From Muribaculaceae bacterium (GTDB lineage Bacteria; Bacteroidota; Bacteroidia; Bacteroidales; Muribaculaceae), in contig JAFYYI010000050.1 in assembly GCA_017557665.1 (NCBI GenBank), forward strand, positions 79,254-143,253: a stretch of 64,000 nt of DNA, written 5' to 3'. Shown one piece after another: positions 52,631 to 61,683 of this stretch; positions within the stretch are counted from its first letter, which is position 1; every line of letters begins with the position of its first letter. Made by a program: the position numbers and the translations under genes. Under the pieces are notes generated by a model. The model saw nothing but the letters and a program-made list of their open reading frames with translations. It searched no databases and was not told the origin of the DNA.

Positions 52631-55600
52631 TTATCTCACGCTGATCTTGTAAGCCTGCTTACCGACCGTCACGATGTAGATGCCGGGTGACATCGACAGG
52701 GTGCGGTTGCCGTCGGCAACAAATGCGTCAACCTGGCGGCCATCGATGGAGTAAACGCGCACTTGCTGGCCCTCAAAGCCCTCGATGCTGACACCGCCCT
52801 TGACAGCAGTGATCTGCTGCTTGGTAATCAGTTCGTCCACACCGGTGGGCTTGTCCTCGCTGGAGATGCGGATGTTGTCCAGCCAGATGCGCTCACTCAT
52901 CATGCTCATGTAACCGCGGAAGCTGAACTTGACGTAGTTGGCCAGTTCGGTTCCGGTCACGGGAATCTCAAACAATTCCCACTCGCCGTTGCCCTCGGTC
53001 ACGTCGATGGTAATCAGCTCCTCATAGGGGTCATCGTTGAGGCTCTTCGATACAACGAGGGTGGGCATTACAGTAGCACTTGAGCTAGATCCCATGTAAA
53101 CCCAGAACGAGAGGGTGTACAGCTTGCTGGGATCGACTTTTACCTTGGGGGTAACCAGGTCTGACCAGTGGTAGCTGCTGTAGTAGTTACCATTGTAGCA
53201 CATGGCGAAGCCATTGTCGCCGTCCTGTGAGGTCATCTCGCTGTCGTCGGCAAGTACATACCAGATGGTGCCATAGTTGGCAACATCGGCGTCAACAACC
53301 CAACCGCTGCCGTTAGTGTAACCGTCGGTGAAGGACTCGATGAAGGGAGCAGCCTTCAACTGACCGAGGATGACATCATCGATTACGGCCTGACCAACAC
53401 CAGCCGTGGTTGACGGAATCACTGCGTAGTAGTGAATCTCCATTTCCTGGCTGGACTCACGCTCAACGGTATAGGTGGTCTCGGTCGTGGTGCCGATGAC
53501 TACCATCTGCTCCTCGGGGGTAGCGCCATCGGGGAAGTACTCTACGATGGTGTACTGCAGTGAAGCGTCAAGCACGCCGCCATTCACAGCACCGGCGGGA
53601 GCATCCCACGTCAGGACAGCCATCTGGTTGTCCTCGTTACCGCGAATCCAGAAGTTCTCGACTGCCATGGGTACGTCAACGCCTGCAAAGACGGTGGCCT
53701 CGCTGGGCTTGCCGCGGCCATACTCGTTCTCGGCTACGATGATATAAGAGTTGATGCCATTTAACGGCTGCTCGTCAACCCATTCCAATGCCTGGCCGGG
53801 TTCAATGTTTTCAAACGTCATCAAGGGGATAGCCGAACCGCTACGGTAGATGTAAACCTTCAAGGTGCCCTCTAGCGGACGCTGAGCGTAGTCAACACTG
53901 GGTGCATTGAAGGCGAAGTTGACCTTCAACAGGCCGGTCAAGTCGTGCTCGACCAGGAGGTTCTCGACACTGTAGGGAGCGAAGGCCGAACCCACGAGGG
54001 TGATCGAGATGTCGTCGATGCTCGGCGAGATGTAGCTGCTGGCCACATCTGCAACCATGAGTACCGAGGGATAGTACTTACCAGTCTCGGTAGTAACCAC
54101 CTCGTTCTCGACCCAAACCTTCTCGCCATAGTTGGTGAAGGGCAACTGGTCCTCATAGACGCTCTGGGCGTCGGGATTCATTGCCATACCGATGCCGGCA
54201 TAACCCGGGCAGGTCTGGTTATAGGAGCTGTAGGTCCAGTTGAAGGCATAGGTGTAAACCATATCCTTCTCCAGTTTGATAGCGGGCATGTAGAGCCAGA
54301 TGTTCTCTACAGGATGCTGCACGAAGTAGCCATAGCCACCCAGAGCCAGGTTCTGGTTGTAGTTGCTCCAGATCCAGCGGTACTCGTTGGAGCTGTAGAT
54401 TGACGAGTCGTTGACGGTGACAAAGAAGCGTGCATCGTCCTCGTTGTCAAATGTGTTGGTGTAGGGAGCGGTGTAAACACCGATAAAGGCCTCGGCGCTG
54501 ACGCGCTTACCCTCGCCGTACTCATTGCTGATGCCGACGGTGTAAGTGTGAACACCCACACCCTCTACAGTGTTGTCGGTCCATGAGGCGTTGCTGCCGG
54601 CCTGGACGGGCAACTGGGCAACTGCGGGCTCAACACCGTCGCGATAGATGTTGGCGGTGAGGGAGCTACTGGTCAGCTCATTGCCGTCAAGGGTGGTTGT
54701 GGGAACGGTGAAGTTCACGTCGGCAATCATCTCGCCGTCCTCATCGGGGGTGATGGTCAGGTTGGTGACCTCGGCGGGAGCCTCGTTCATGCCCAGCTTG
54801 TTCACGGCCATCGAGTAAACGAAGATACCCGAAGCGTTGTCTTCCCTGGTGGTGTAAACATGAACGGCAAAGTAATAGGTGCCGCTTTCCTCCACTTGGA
54901 AGTCGACCTCCCAGTCGGCCAAGGTGCCGTCCACGTCATAGGCATCATTGCTGTCCAGTACCGTGAAGGTGGAGACATCGGTGGGATCGGTGCCAATCAT
55001 CAGGCTCACGCGCTCCTTGTAGTTGGCAAACGTGTTGCGCATGTTTGCGATGAGGGCGTAGGAGATACCCTGTTCGATTTCAATACCCGGAGAAATCAGG
55101 TAGTCATCGGCACTGTTCTGGTCATCGCCCATGTTGTAGGGACCGGTATTGATACCCCAGCAGCCATTGTAGTCATTGAACTGCCAGGTATATTCGCTGC
55201 CCCAGCTGCTGACATCGTTGTTGGCATTGACAATCGTCCACAAGTCGCGTGTTGATGCGTCGCTGAAGTCGTCAAAGTAGGGGGGCTGGAAGGCATTACC
55301 CGTCAAAATGGCGTTGGAGACGGTCTTTTCGCCCTGCTTGCCATCGGCATTGAACGGGGTCACGATGTAGTAGTAGCGCTCCATCTTGGTGGGCAGGGTC
55401 TCGCTGAACTCGCAAGCACTCTGGTGGTCGGCAACGAGGACGTTGTCCGGCATGCGCACCACGTTATAGGTCAGGTTCTCGAGATAACCGCCGTTCACGC
55501 CAGCAGTGGGAGCATCCCACGTCAGGTGGCTCACGCCGTTCTCGACAGTGAAGTTCAAATTGGTCACAGGCAGCGGCGTGTCGTAGCCGGCAAAGACGTA

Positions 55601-56821
55601 CAAGCAGTTGACGGGCGAATAGCCAGCAGCATTCTCCAGCAGCACATACACGTAGTGGTTGTCGTTACTCACCTCACGGTTGTAGCTCTGAGTGCTTCCG
55701 GGAGCCACGCTGACGTAGTTGGCAATCAGTTCACCGTCGAGCCAGATGCTCATCATCATATTACCGTTCAACGGGCTGCCGTTGTAGGTCGTGGTGGGAA
55801 CAGTGAAGGTGATGTTGCCGTTAGTGGAACTGCCGTCAAAGGTGAAAGCCAGGTCGCTGATGGCTGCGGGAGCCATGTCGGGAGCCTGGTTGTCCTTGAA
55901 GAACACACAGGAGGATTGCTCGTTCTTGGTCAGTTCCTTGACGAGGGTCGTGCTGGCGTCATTGGGGTCAATGGCATAGATGCCGTTGCCCTGCTGCGTC
56001 ACGGCCATCCACAGGAAGCAGCCGCTGTGAGGCTCATAGCCCATACCCTGAACATACATCAACGGGGTGACATCGAGCGTACCCATCGAGCGCACCTCAC
56101 CGCTTTCCTTGTCGATCTGGTAGAACTCACCGTCGCTGCCCACGCAGTACATCTCGCCATTGGGCGTGAAGCCTAAGGTCATCGGCTGGAAGTGGTTGGG
56201 CCAGGGGAAGAGGGTCTCGAACATGCGCTGCTCGGGATTCCAGATGGCCATGTTCAGGCCAGTCAGGTCGCTGTTATACTGAATCGAATAGATGACATCG
56301 CTGGTGACGTCATAGGCCATTACCGAGGGGATGAAACTGTAATCCACTTGGTCATATACCTTTGACCACAACTCGCTGAAGTCGTTGCGGCTCAAGCCGT
56401 TGTACTCAACACCATTCAGGCTGCCGAACAACTCCATCGGTCGGGCACCCACAAGCTGGTCACGACCCATGGCGCTTGCCATGAAGTTGTAGCGCAGGTC
56501 GGTAGTCAGCGGTGTGAAATCGCCACTGGTGCCGATGGTGTAGGAATAGATGCCGTAGGGCACTGAACCGATGCCGTAGCCTGACCAGTCATCAGAGTTG
56601 GTCAGGTTGACATACATGGTCCGTCCGTTGAACAAGTCGGCACTCGGGGCCTTCTGTCGTGAGGCTTTCTTTCCAGTAGAGAGCATTTTGGCTCTTTGCT
56701 GGGTCTTTACAACCTGCTTGACAGACTTGGGGGCTGCCGTGTAGGTCGTGGACTGTTCGCCCGCTGTTGCCATCAAGGCCACCATTGCGAGCATGAGGAG
56801 TAAGGTTTTAGGTCTTCTCAT
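52631..56821 (-). CDS. Large type IX-secreted protein with Fn3 and choice-of-anchor J domains
   Basis: This 1,396-residue cell-surface or released protein has a signal peptide (MRRPKTLLLMLAMVALMATA), a region of about 60-300 that reads as a propeller-like fold (NPEQRMFETLFPW, MTLGFTPNGEMYCVGSDGEF), then alternating fibronectin III-like repeats (PLPVTNLNFTVENGVSHLTW, WDAPAGAVNGG) and at least three MAM-like choice-of-anchor J domains (PPYFDDFSDASTRDLW, APYTNTFDNEDDARFF, APFIESFTDGYTNGSGW). The last 70 residues (VRVYSIDGRQV, GIYIVTVGKQAYKISV) are a type A C-terminal sorting domain of the type IX system. No catalytic domain is visible; adhesion or matrix binding is the likely role. Confidence 0.92.
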   Translation of the reverse strand: MRRPKTLLLMLAMVALMATAGEQSTTYTAAPKSVKQVVKTQQRAKMLSTGKKASRQKAPSADLFNGRTMYVNLTNSDDWSGYGIGSVPYGIYSYTIGTSGDFTPLTTDLRYNFMASAMGRDQLVGARPMELFGSLNGVEYNGLSRNDFSELWSKVYDQVDYSFIPSVMAYDVTSDVIYSIQYNSDLTGLNMAIWNPEQRMFETLFPWPNHFQPMTLGFTPNGEMYCVGSDGEFYQIDKESGEVRSMGTLDVTPLMYVQGMGYEPHSGCFLWMAVTQQGNGIYAIDPNDASTTLVKELTKNEQSSCVFFKDNQAPDMAPAAISDLAFTFDGSSTNGNITFTVPTTTYNGSPLNGNMMMSIWLDGELIANYVSVAPGSTQSYNREVSNDNHYVYVLLENAAGYSPVNCLYVFAGYDTPLPVTNLNFTVENGVSHLTWDAPTAGVNGGYLENLTYNVVRMPDNVLVADHQSACEFSETLPTKMERYYYIVTPFNADGKQGEKTVSNAILTGNAFQPPYFDDFSDASTRDLWTIVNANNDVSSWGSEYTWQFNDYNGCWGINTGPYNMGDDQNSADDYLISPGIEIEQGISYALIANMRNTFANYKERVSLMIGTDPTDVSTFTVLDSNDAYDVDGTLADWEVDFQVEESGTYYFAVHVYTTREDNASGIFVYSMAVNKLGMNEAPAEVTNLTITPDEDGEMIADVNFTVPTTTLDGNELTSSSLTANIYRDGVEPAVAQLPVQAGSNASWTDNTVEGVGVHTYTVGISNEYGEGKRVSAEAFIGVYTAPYTNTFDNEDDARFFVTVNDSSIYSSNEYRWIWSNYNQNLALGGYGYFVQHPVENIWLYMPAIKLEKDMVYTYAFNWTYSSYNQTCPGYAGIGMAMNPDAQSVYEDQLPFTNYGEKVWVENEVVTTETGKYYPSVLMVADVASSYISPSIDDISITLVGSAFAPYSVENLLVEHDLTGLLKVNFAFNAPSVDYAQRPLEGTLKVYIYRSGSAIPLMTFENIEPGQALEWVDEQPLNGINSYIIVAENEYGRGKPSEATVFAGVDVPMAVENFWIRGNEDNQMAVLTWDAPAGAVNGGVLDASLQYTIVEYFPDGATPEEQMVVIGTTTETTYTVERESSQEMEIHYYAVIPSTTAGVGQAVIDDVILGQLKAAPFIESFTDGYTNGSGWVVDADVANYGTIWYVLADDSEMTSQDGDNGFAMCYNGNYYSSYHWSDLVTPKVKVDPSKLYTLSFWVYMGSSSSATVMPTLVVSKSLNDDPYEELITIDVTEGNGEWELFEIPVTGTELANYVKFSFRGYMSMMSERIWLDNIRISSEDKPTGVDELITKQQITAVKGGVSIEGFEGQQVRVYSIDGRQVDAFVADGNRTLSMSPGIYIVTVGKQAYKISVR

Positions 56822-56895
56822 AATCCTATTATAGTTTAATGGTGATTAATGATTGCCCAACACGAGGGTGTCTGGCAAGGTTATTTTATACTTCG

Positions 56896-56903
56896 CAAAA
56901 ATA
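56896..56903 (-). promoter_or_regulatory. Probable -7 box of the type IX-secreted protein gene
   Basis: TATTTTTG on the minus strand lies 74 bases before the start codon at 56821. A matching TTTG at -33 is not seen. Confidence 0.4.
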
Positions 56904-57027
56904 CTAAGATTCACCAACAGGATGACGTTAAGCTTCTTTCAAGATGTACGGATTTCGGCAATTTACACAAAAAAAATGACCGAAAACAGTGTTTTCAGGC
57001 CATATTTCCTTTGTTTTTGCGCTGATT

Positions 57028-58713
57028 TCAGTTATTGGCCTCCATCCGGGCTAAGCGCTGATATTGTGAAGGCGTGAGGCCGGTGATGCGCTTGAATGAT
57101 GTCACAAACGTTGAACGGGATTTAAAGCCCACGCTCTCGCTGATGGCCTCGATGGTATAGTTGCCGTAGTTCTCAAGGTCGCTCATGCGCTTGCAGGCCT
57201 CCTTGATGCGGTAAGAGTTCAGGAAGTTGTTGAAATTCTGGCCGTAGTGCTCGTTGATGACTTGTGACACATACTTGTACCTGGATTCCGAGAGCATGGC
57301 CAAGCGCTCCAGCGAGAAGTCGGGTGAGAAGATCTCCTCGTTAGTGTCCATCACTTCCAGGATGCGTGACAGCAACAGTTGTTTGTCCTCGTCGCTCAGG
57401 TGGCTGCTCTTGTACTTGACCTCGTCGGTGGATTCAGGAGCAATCGCCAGGGGAGTGATGGCCGGCTCTTTTTCCTGAAGTTGGCGTCGCATGCGACGTT
57501 CCTCTTCCTCGGCTTGCAGCATCTCCACGTTTTTCTGGTACAACGATTGGTTGGAGCGGGTCAATTCCACATTCTTGCGGTGCACGAGGTAGAGCAACAC
57601 GAGCAGTAGCAGCAAGAATCCCAGCGACACCATCGTGACAATGGTCATCACCTCGCGATGGTACTTGATATCGGTCATCTCCCGTTCCATGTCCTTCAAC
57701 TCGTTGCGGAATTCCATCTCGCTCACGCTGGCCAGCTGCTGGTAATTGGTCAGCGTGTCTTTGAGCAAGGTGTATTCATTATAATAATGTTCGCGTGAGT
57801 TATTGTCACCCAGCTGACGGTAATACTTGGCGAGCATCCCGAAGACTTCAAGCTTGCAGTCCTTCATCTCCAGGTCTACAGCGATTTTTTCGGATTGCTT
57901 CAGGCTCTGGATGGCATTCTTGTAGTCGTGCTGCGTGGCATAGACCTTGGCTTTCTCGACGTGGGTGAAGTAAATCAGGCGTGAATACTGCGTGGTGTCG
58001 ATCAGTTCCAGCTGCTTGTTATAGCAGTCAATGGCATCGGCATAGCGGTGTTGCTCGATGTTGTGCAGTGCATGGTAAAGCAACTTGTTGTACCGGCGCA
58101 GGACCCAGGTAGGGTTATCCTCGGGCAAGAGCAGGTAATTTTTCCAGGTGTCTTCGATCTGGTTAAGGCTTCCCTGATTATGGGCCATGGACAGCACATC
58201 GGTGCAGGCCATGTCGGTGTGCTGGTCGTCGTGAGTCTTGAGGCCCACCTTGAGCGCTTGCTGGTAATACTGGAATGCTGTGGTGCCCAGGTCATAGTTG
58301 TTGCATTCCTCCGAGATTGTCTGGTACATGCAGCCGAATCCCAAATAAATGTTGGCGTCCTCAATCTTTGCCTCATCGGCAATCTCGAGGGCTCGTGTCA
58401 GGCAATCAAAGCACTTGGGGTAGTCATAGAAGTCATAGAAGTAGATGGACCACAACCTCATGTTGGCATCCTTGCACGAGACTTTCTGGTCTCTTGGCAT
58501 GGAAGGCTCATAGCGGTTGGCGACAATCGTGTAACACATCATTGCCGTATCCTTCTTGTTGCCGTCCCCAAAGTCCTTGTCGGCCATCTCAAGCAGTTGG
58601 CTGATAGGCAGGTTAAGCCACTTGTTACGGTCCTTCGATGGTCCCGAGGCATAACCCTGCAACCCTGACAATAGGGCAAAGCAGCATACTATGATCCAGA
58701 AAGGTCTACCCAT
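57028..58713 (-). CDS. TPR sensor with membrane segment and C-terminal AraC-type DNA-binding domain
   Basis: This 561-residue protein has a signal sequence (MGRPFWIIVCCFALLSGLQG), TPR repeats (about 60-340: MLAKYYRQLGDNNSREHYY), a membrane segment (IVTMVSLGFLLLLLVLLYLV), a coiled coil (LYQKNVEMLQAEEEERRM) and an AraC domain (about 455-555: SLERLAMLSESRYKYVSQVI, AISESVGFKSRSTFVTSFKR, TGLTPSQYQRL). The layout parallels the two TPR-HTH proteins in this window but with a different DNA-binding module. I start at MGRPFW, since a TATTTTTG promoter box (58739-58732) lies just upstream and excludes the longer frame. Confidence 0.92.
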   Translation of the reverse strand: MGRPFWIIVCCFALLSGLQGYASGPSKDRNKWLNLPISQLLEMADKDFGDGNKKDTAMMCYTIVANRYEPSMPRDQKVSCKDANMRLWSIYFYDFYDYPKCFDCLTRALEIADEAKIEDANIYLGFGCMYQTISEECNNYDLGTTAFQYYQQALKVGLKTHDDQHTDMACTDVLSMAHNQGSLNQIEDTWKNYLLLPEDNPTWVLRRYNKLLYHALHNIEQHRYADAIDCYNKQLELIDTTQYSRLIYFTHVEKAKVYATQHDYKNAIQSLKQSEKIAVDLEMKDCKLEVFGMLAKYYRQLGDNNSREHYYNEYTLLKDTLTNYQQLASVSEMEFRNELKDMEREMTDIKYHREVMTIVTMVSLGFLLLLLVLLYLVHRKNVELTRSNQSLYQKNVEMLQAEEEERRMRRQLQEKEPAITPLAIAPESTDEVKYKSSHLSDEDKQLLLSRILEVMDTNEEIFSPDFSLERLAMLSESRYKYVSQVINEHYGQNFNNFLNSYRIKEACKRMSDLENYGNYTIEAISESVGFKSRSTFVTSFKRITGLTPSQYQRLARMEANN

Positions 58714-58779
58714 TTTCTTCTCTATGGACCACAAAAATAATATTTTTTTCCAACTCCCCAAAACCAGCCATGATAACAA

Positions 58780-58807
58780 ACAACGGCGAGGAATGCCTCG
58801 CCGTTGT
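58780..58807 (-). terminator. Terminator of tnaA
   Basis: ACAACGGCGAGG (58780-58791) pairs with CCTCGCCGTTGT (58796-58807) around AATG. It lies 37 bases past the tnaA stop codon. Confidence 0.75.
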
Positions 58808-58843
58808 CATCAATATTGGTCAGTTAATGGTATTGAGTTTTTC

Positions 58844-60220
58844 TTAGCCCAGTCGTTTGAGTTTCACGGTGAAGTGGCGCATCAGGGGTGCTTCCCACTC
58901 GATGGCGACACCACGGGTGATCTCGTCACGACGGTCATAGACGTTCTTCAGGGCGGCGGCAATCACGTTCATGTGGTTGTCGGTGTAAACGCGGCGAGCG
59001 ATGCACAGGCGCAGCAGGTCGAGGCCGCCGAAGCGGTTCTCGCGGGTCACGGGGTCACGGTCGGCCAGGATGTAACCGATCTCGCAACCGCGGATACCTG
59101 CCTCCAGATAGAGCTCACAGGTCAGGGTCTGAGCGGGGAACTCTTCCTTGGGAACGTTGCACAACACCTTGTCGGCGTCGATGAACAGGGCGTGACCGCC
59201 AACGGGACGCTGATAAGGAATACCATACTCATCGAGCTTCTTGGCCAGATACTGAACCTGGTGGATGCGGGTCTCGAGCATCTCAAACTCGGTGTTCTCG
59301 TCAAGACCTACTGCCAGGGCGTTAAGGTCGCGGCCGTTCATACCACCGTAGGTGATAAAGCCCTCGAAGGGGATGCAGAACAGCTTGGCACCCTCATACC
59401 ATTCCTGGTTGTTGGTAGCGATAAAACCACCCATGTTCACAACGCCGTCCTTCTTGGCCGACATCGTCATGGCGTCAACGTAGGAGTACATCTCGCGGGC
59501 AATCTCCTTGATGGTCTTGTCGGCGTAGCCCTCCTCACGGGTCTTGATGAAATAGGAGTTCTCGGCAAAGCGGGCGCTGTCCATTACTACGGGCACACCA
59601 TGCTTGTGGCACAGCTCGCAGGTTTCCTTGATGTTCTTCATCGACACGGGCTGACCACCAACGGTGTTGTTGGTCACGGTCAGTACCATGAAGGGCACGT
59701 TACCCTTGTTCTCGGTCAGCACCTTCTCCAGCTTCTCGAGCGATACGTTACCCTTGAAGGGAATCTCGAGCTGGGTGTCCTTGGCCTCGTCGATGGTGAC
59801 GTCGATAGCCTTGGCCTTACGGGCCTCGATGTGACCCTTGGTGGTGTCGAAGTGGGCATTACCGGGGATGACGTTACCTTCTTTCACCAGATAGGAGAAC
59901 AGCACATTCTCGGCTGCACGGCCCTGGTGGGTGGGGATAACATACTTGAAGCCGAAAATGCGTTGCACAACGCTCTCGAACTTGTAGAACGAGGTGGCAC
60001 CGGCGTAACTCTCGTCACCCAGCATCATCTCGGCCCACTGACGGTCGCTCATCGCACCCGTACCCGAATCGGTCAGACAGTCGATGTAAACCTGCTCAGC
60101 CTTCAGCATGAACACGTTGTTGTGGGCTTCTTTCAGCCACTGCTCGCGCTCGGCACGAGTGCTCTTGCGCAGTGGCTCGATCATCTTGATTTTCCAAGAT
60201 TCAGCAAATGGTAATTCCAT
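58844..60220 (-). CDS. tnaA: Tryptophanase
   Basis: This PLP enzyme splits L-tryptophan into indole, pyruvate and ammonia. It has 458 residues with THQGRAAENVLFSYL, TVTNNTVGGQPVSM, MDSARFAENSYF and the PLP Lys in MSAKKDGVVNMGG. I choose tryptophanase over tyrosine phenol-lyase because it has Asp in HFDTTKGH (Thr in the lyase), lacks the lyase Arg (CEIGYI where the lyase has MERGI) and ends RHFTVKLKRL with the tryptophanase His (Phe in the lyase). Gut Bacteroidales with this gene produce indole. No TnaB permease lies beside it. Confidence 0.93.
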   Translation of the reverse strand: MELPFAESWKIKMIEPLRKSTRAEREQWLKEAHNNVFMLKAEQVYIDCLTDSGTGAMSDRQWAEMMLGDESYAGATSFYKFESVVQRIFGFKYVIPTHQGRAAENVLFSYLVKEGNVIPGNAHFDTTKGHIEARKAKAIDVTIDEAKDTQLEIPFKGNVSLEKLEKVLTENKGNVPFMVLTVTNNTVGGQPVSMKNIKETCELCHKHGVPVVMDSARFAENSYFIKTREEGYADKTIKEIAREMYSYVDAMTMSAKKDGVVNMGGFIATNNQEWYEGAKLFCIPFEGFITYGGMNGRDLNALAVGLDENTEFEMLETRIHQVQYLAKKLDEYGIPYQRPVGGHALFIDADKVLCNVPKEEFPAQTLTCELYLEAGIRGCEIGYILADRDPVTRENRFGGLDLLRLCIARRVYTDNHMNVIAAALKNVYDRRDEITRGVAIEWEAPLMRHFTVKLKRLG

Positions 60221-60651
60221 TGATTATCAAATATTTAGGTTAAACTTTCTCAAAGCGATAAGTAAAAATTGAACTCCCGAAAAAGGAAATATTATTCAAT
60301 TTTTATGCAAAGTTACGGCAAGTTGGCGAACTGGCAAAAAAAACTTACATTTTTTTGCCCCATTGATGTTTTTTAACAATTTCTCACCCATTAGATGACA
60401 GTTCAGCTAGGTGTTTGCCTTTGGGCATGTAAAGAATCTCGCCCATGCGTGCAATTATTGATTCACAGGATGGTGACGTGTTTTGTTCATGCGGCAGGAC
60501 TTAATTTGTAATGATATAATGTGTGCAGCCCTCAGGCCGCTCTACACAACGAAGCGAGGGACCTGTATGGCCCGGTGGCCATTGAGTGTCCCTCGTTAAT
60601 GTCGTTGTGCTTTTATTGGTGCTTGTTTTTTCCCTCTACAGGCAGCCTTGT
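60221..60651. other. Intergenic region upstream of tnaA
   Basis: It contains the tnaA promoter (60308-60338). The remaining 300 bases up to the small membrane-protein gene show a CCTCAGGCCGC-type GC-rich stretch (about 60530-60545) and no gene. I see no TnaC-like leader peptide. Confidence 0.5.
60308..60338 (-). promoter_or_regulatory. Promoter of tnaA
   Basis: On the minus strand, TTTG (60338-60335), a 19-base spacer and TAACTTTG (60315-60308), an exact consensus match. The leader is about 80 bases. Confidence 0.8.
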
Positions 60652-60876
60652 TCAATAGTCACAGCGTGTGCGGTTGTTATAGTAGTTGGTGGGGTAGGTC
60701 GGCTGATTATTGTTCGGCACATTGGTGTTCTTGTTCAAGATGACCAGTGCGCCTATCACTCCCGGAATCCAGCCTGCGGCGGTGAGCAGCAGCACAATCA
60801 AGACTGAGCCACAACCCTTGTCCAGCACAGCCAGCGGCGGGAAAATAATCGCTAATAAAACCCTAAAGCACGACAT
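60652..60876 (-). CDS. YqaE/Pmp3-family small membrane protein
   Basis: This 74-residue peptide has two membrane helices with the family motifs AIIFPPLAVLDKGCG and LLLTAAGWIPGVIGALVIL, and an Asn/Tyr-rich polar tail. Pmp3 proteins affect membrane potential and stress tolerance in yeast; the bacterial role is unclear. It lies between tnaA and the BlaI-type gene. Confidence 0.88.
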   Translation of the reverse strand: MSCFRVLLAIIFPPLAVLDKGCGSVLIVLLLTAAGWIPGVIGALVILNKNTNVPNNNQPTYPTNYYNNRTRCDY

Positions 60877-61299
60877 TGTTCTTCTCCTTTCTCTCTCTTA
60901 ACTTAATTCATTCATTCCCCCAATAACCTGCAAATCCCATGCCAACAGGTTTTCTCTCTACATTTCTCCCTCTATTTCTTTCATATCTTGAATTTTGATA
61001 TAACCCTTACTCTGGGGCAATAAATTCAACGCTCCATGTATCAAAACCATATCCGAGTTTCTATAATTTTTAGAGAATTTCAATAAAAACTGATTATTAG
61101 GATTAAATAGATTGAATCACAGCGCATTACAAGCAGAATGCAAAATGGAGAGTTGTTCTGTAGTTGTCTGTGTTGTTGAAAAAATCGCTTGGAAAAGGAT
61201 AGAAAACTAATGTTTTTAGTTTTATTAACTAAAATAATTTGTTTTATAACTAAAACATTTAGTTAATTTGCATCGTACAATCATAAATAGGCTTGAATT
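60877..61299. promoter_or_regulatory. Divergent intergenic region with paired BlaI-type operator dyads
   Basis: Two inverted repeats with the same half-site lie just upstream of the BlaI-type gene: TTTTAGTT-n5-AACTAAAA (61214-61234) and TAACTAAA-ACA-TTTAGTTA (61247-61265). The second overlaps a probable -7 region (TTAATTTG, 61263-61270). They are the likely autoregulatory operators. The rest of the region (60877-61200) shows nothing clear. Confidence 0.7.
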
Positions 61300-61668
61300 A
61301 TGAAACAGTTAACACAAAAAGAAGAGGAAATCATGGAGCATATGTGGGATCATGGCCCCATGCTCGTGCGTGAGTTGCAGGCCTGCTACGACGAGCCCCG
61401 TCCCCATGTGAACACTCTGGCTACATTAATGAAGATATTGGAAGAAAAAGGTTTCCTGGGCCACAAGGCCATCACTGCCCGCTGCTTCCAGTATTTTGCC
61501 CGCATCAGCCGCGAGGATTATCGCGGCGGCTCGTTGGCCAATGTGGTCAACAAGTTCTTCGGCAAATCCTACTTGAGCGCTGTCTCGGCCCTTGTCAAGA
61601 GCGAGAAGGTCAGCGTCGAGGACCTGAAGGAACTCATTCGTGAAGTGGAAGAGAGCAACCAACAGTAA
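61300..61668 (+). CDS. BlaI/MecI/CopY-family transcriptional repressor
   Basis: This 122-residue winged-helix repressor has LTQKEEEIMEHMWDHGPMLV, RPHVNTLATLMKILEEKGFL and a C-terminal dimerisation helix. The family is inactivated by proteolysis when a partner BlaR1-type sensor is triggered, and such a partner follows 15 bases downstream. It probably binds the AACTAAA dyads just upstream. Confidence 0.95.
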   Translation: MKQLTQKEEEIMEHMWDHGPMLVRELQACYDEPRPHVNTLATLMKILEEKGFLGHKAITARCFQYFARISREDYRGGSLANVVNKFFGKSYLSAVSALVKSEKVSVEDLKELIREVEESNQQ

Positions 61669-61683
61669 AAATCCTCAATCGCC

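Noticed and set aside
58691..60214. A 507-codon open frame on the plus strand
   Set aside because: It is the mirror of tnaA, which is clearly the real gene; the translated text has no family features.
58844..60220. Tyrosine phenol-lyase
   Set aside because: Asp in FDTTKGH, lack of the lyase Arg, and His in RHFTVKL match tryptophanase.
60221..60320. A TnaC-type leader peptide controlling tnaA
   Set aside because: No short open frame with a Trp codon and stop in the right place is visible between the promoter and tnaA.
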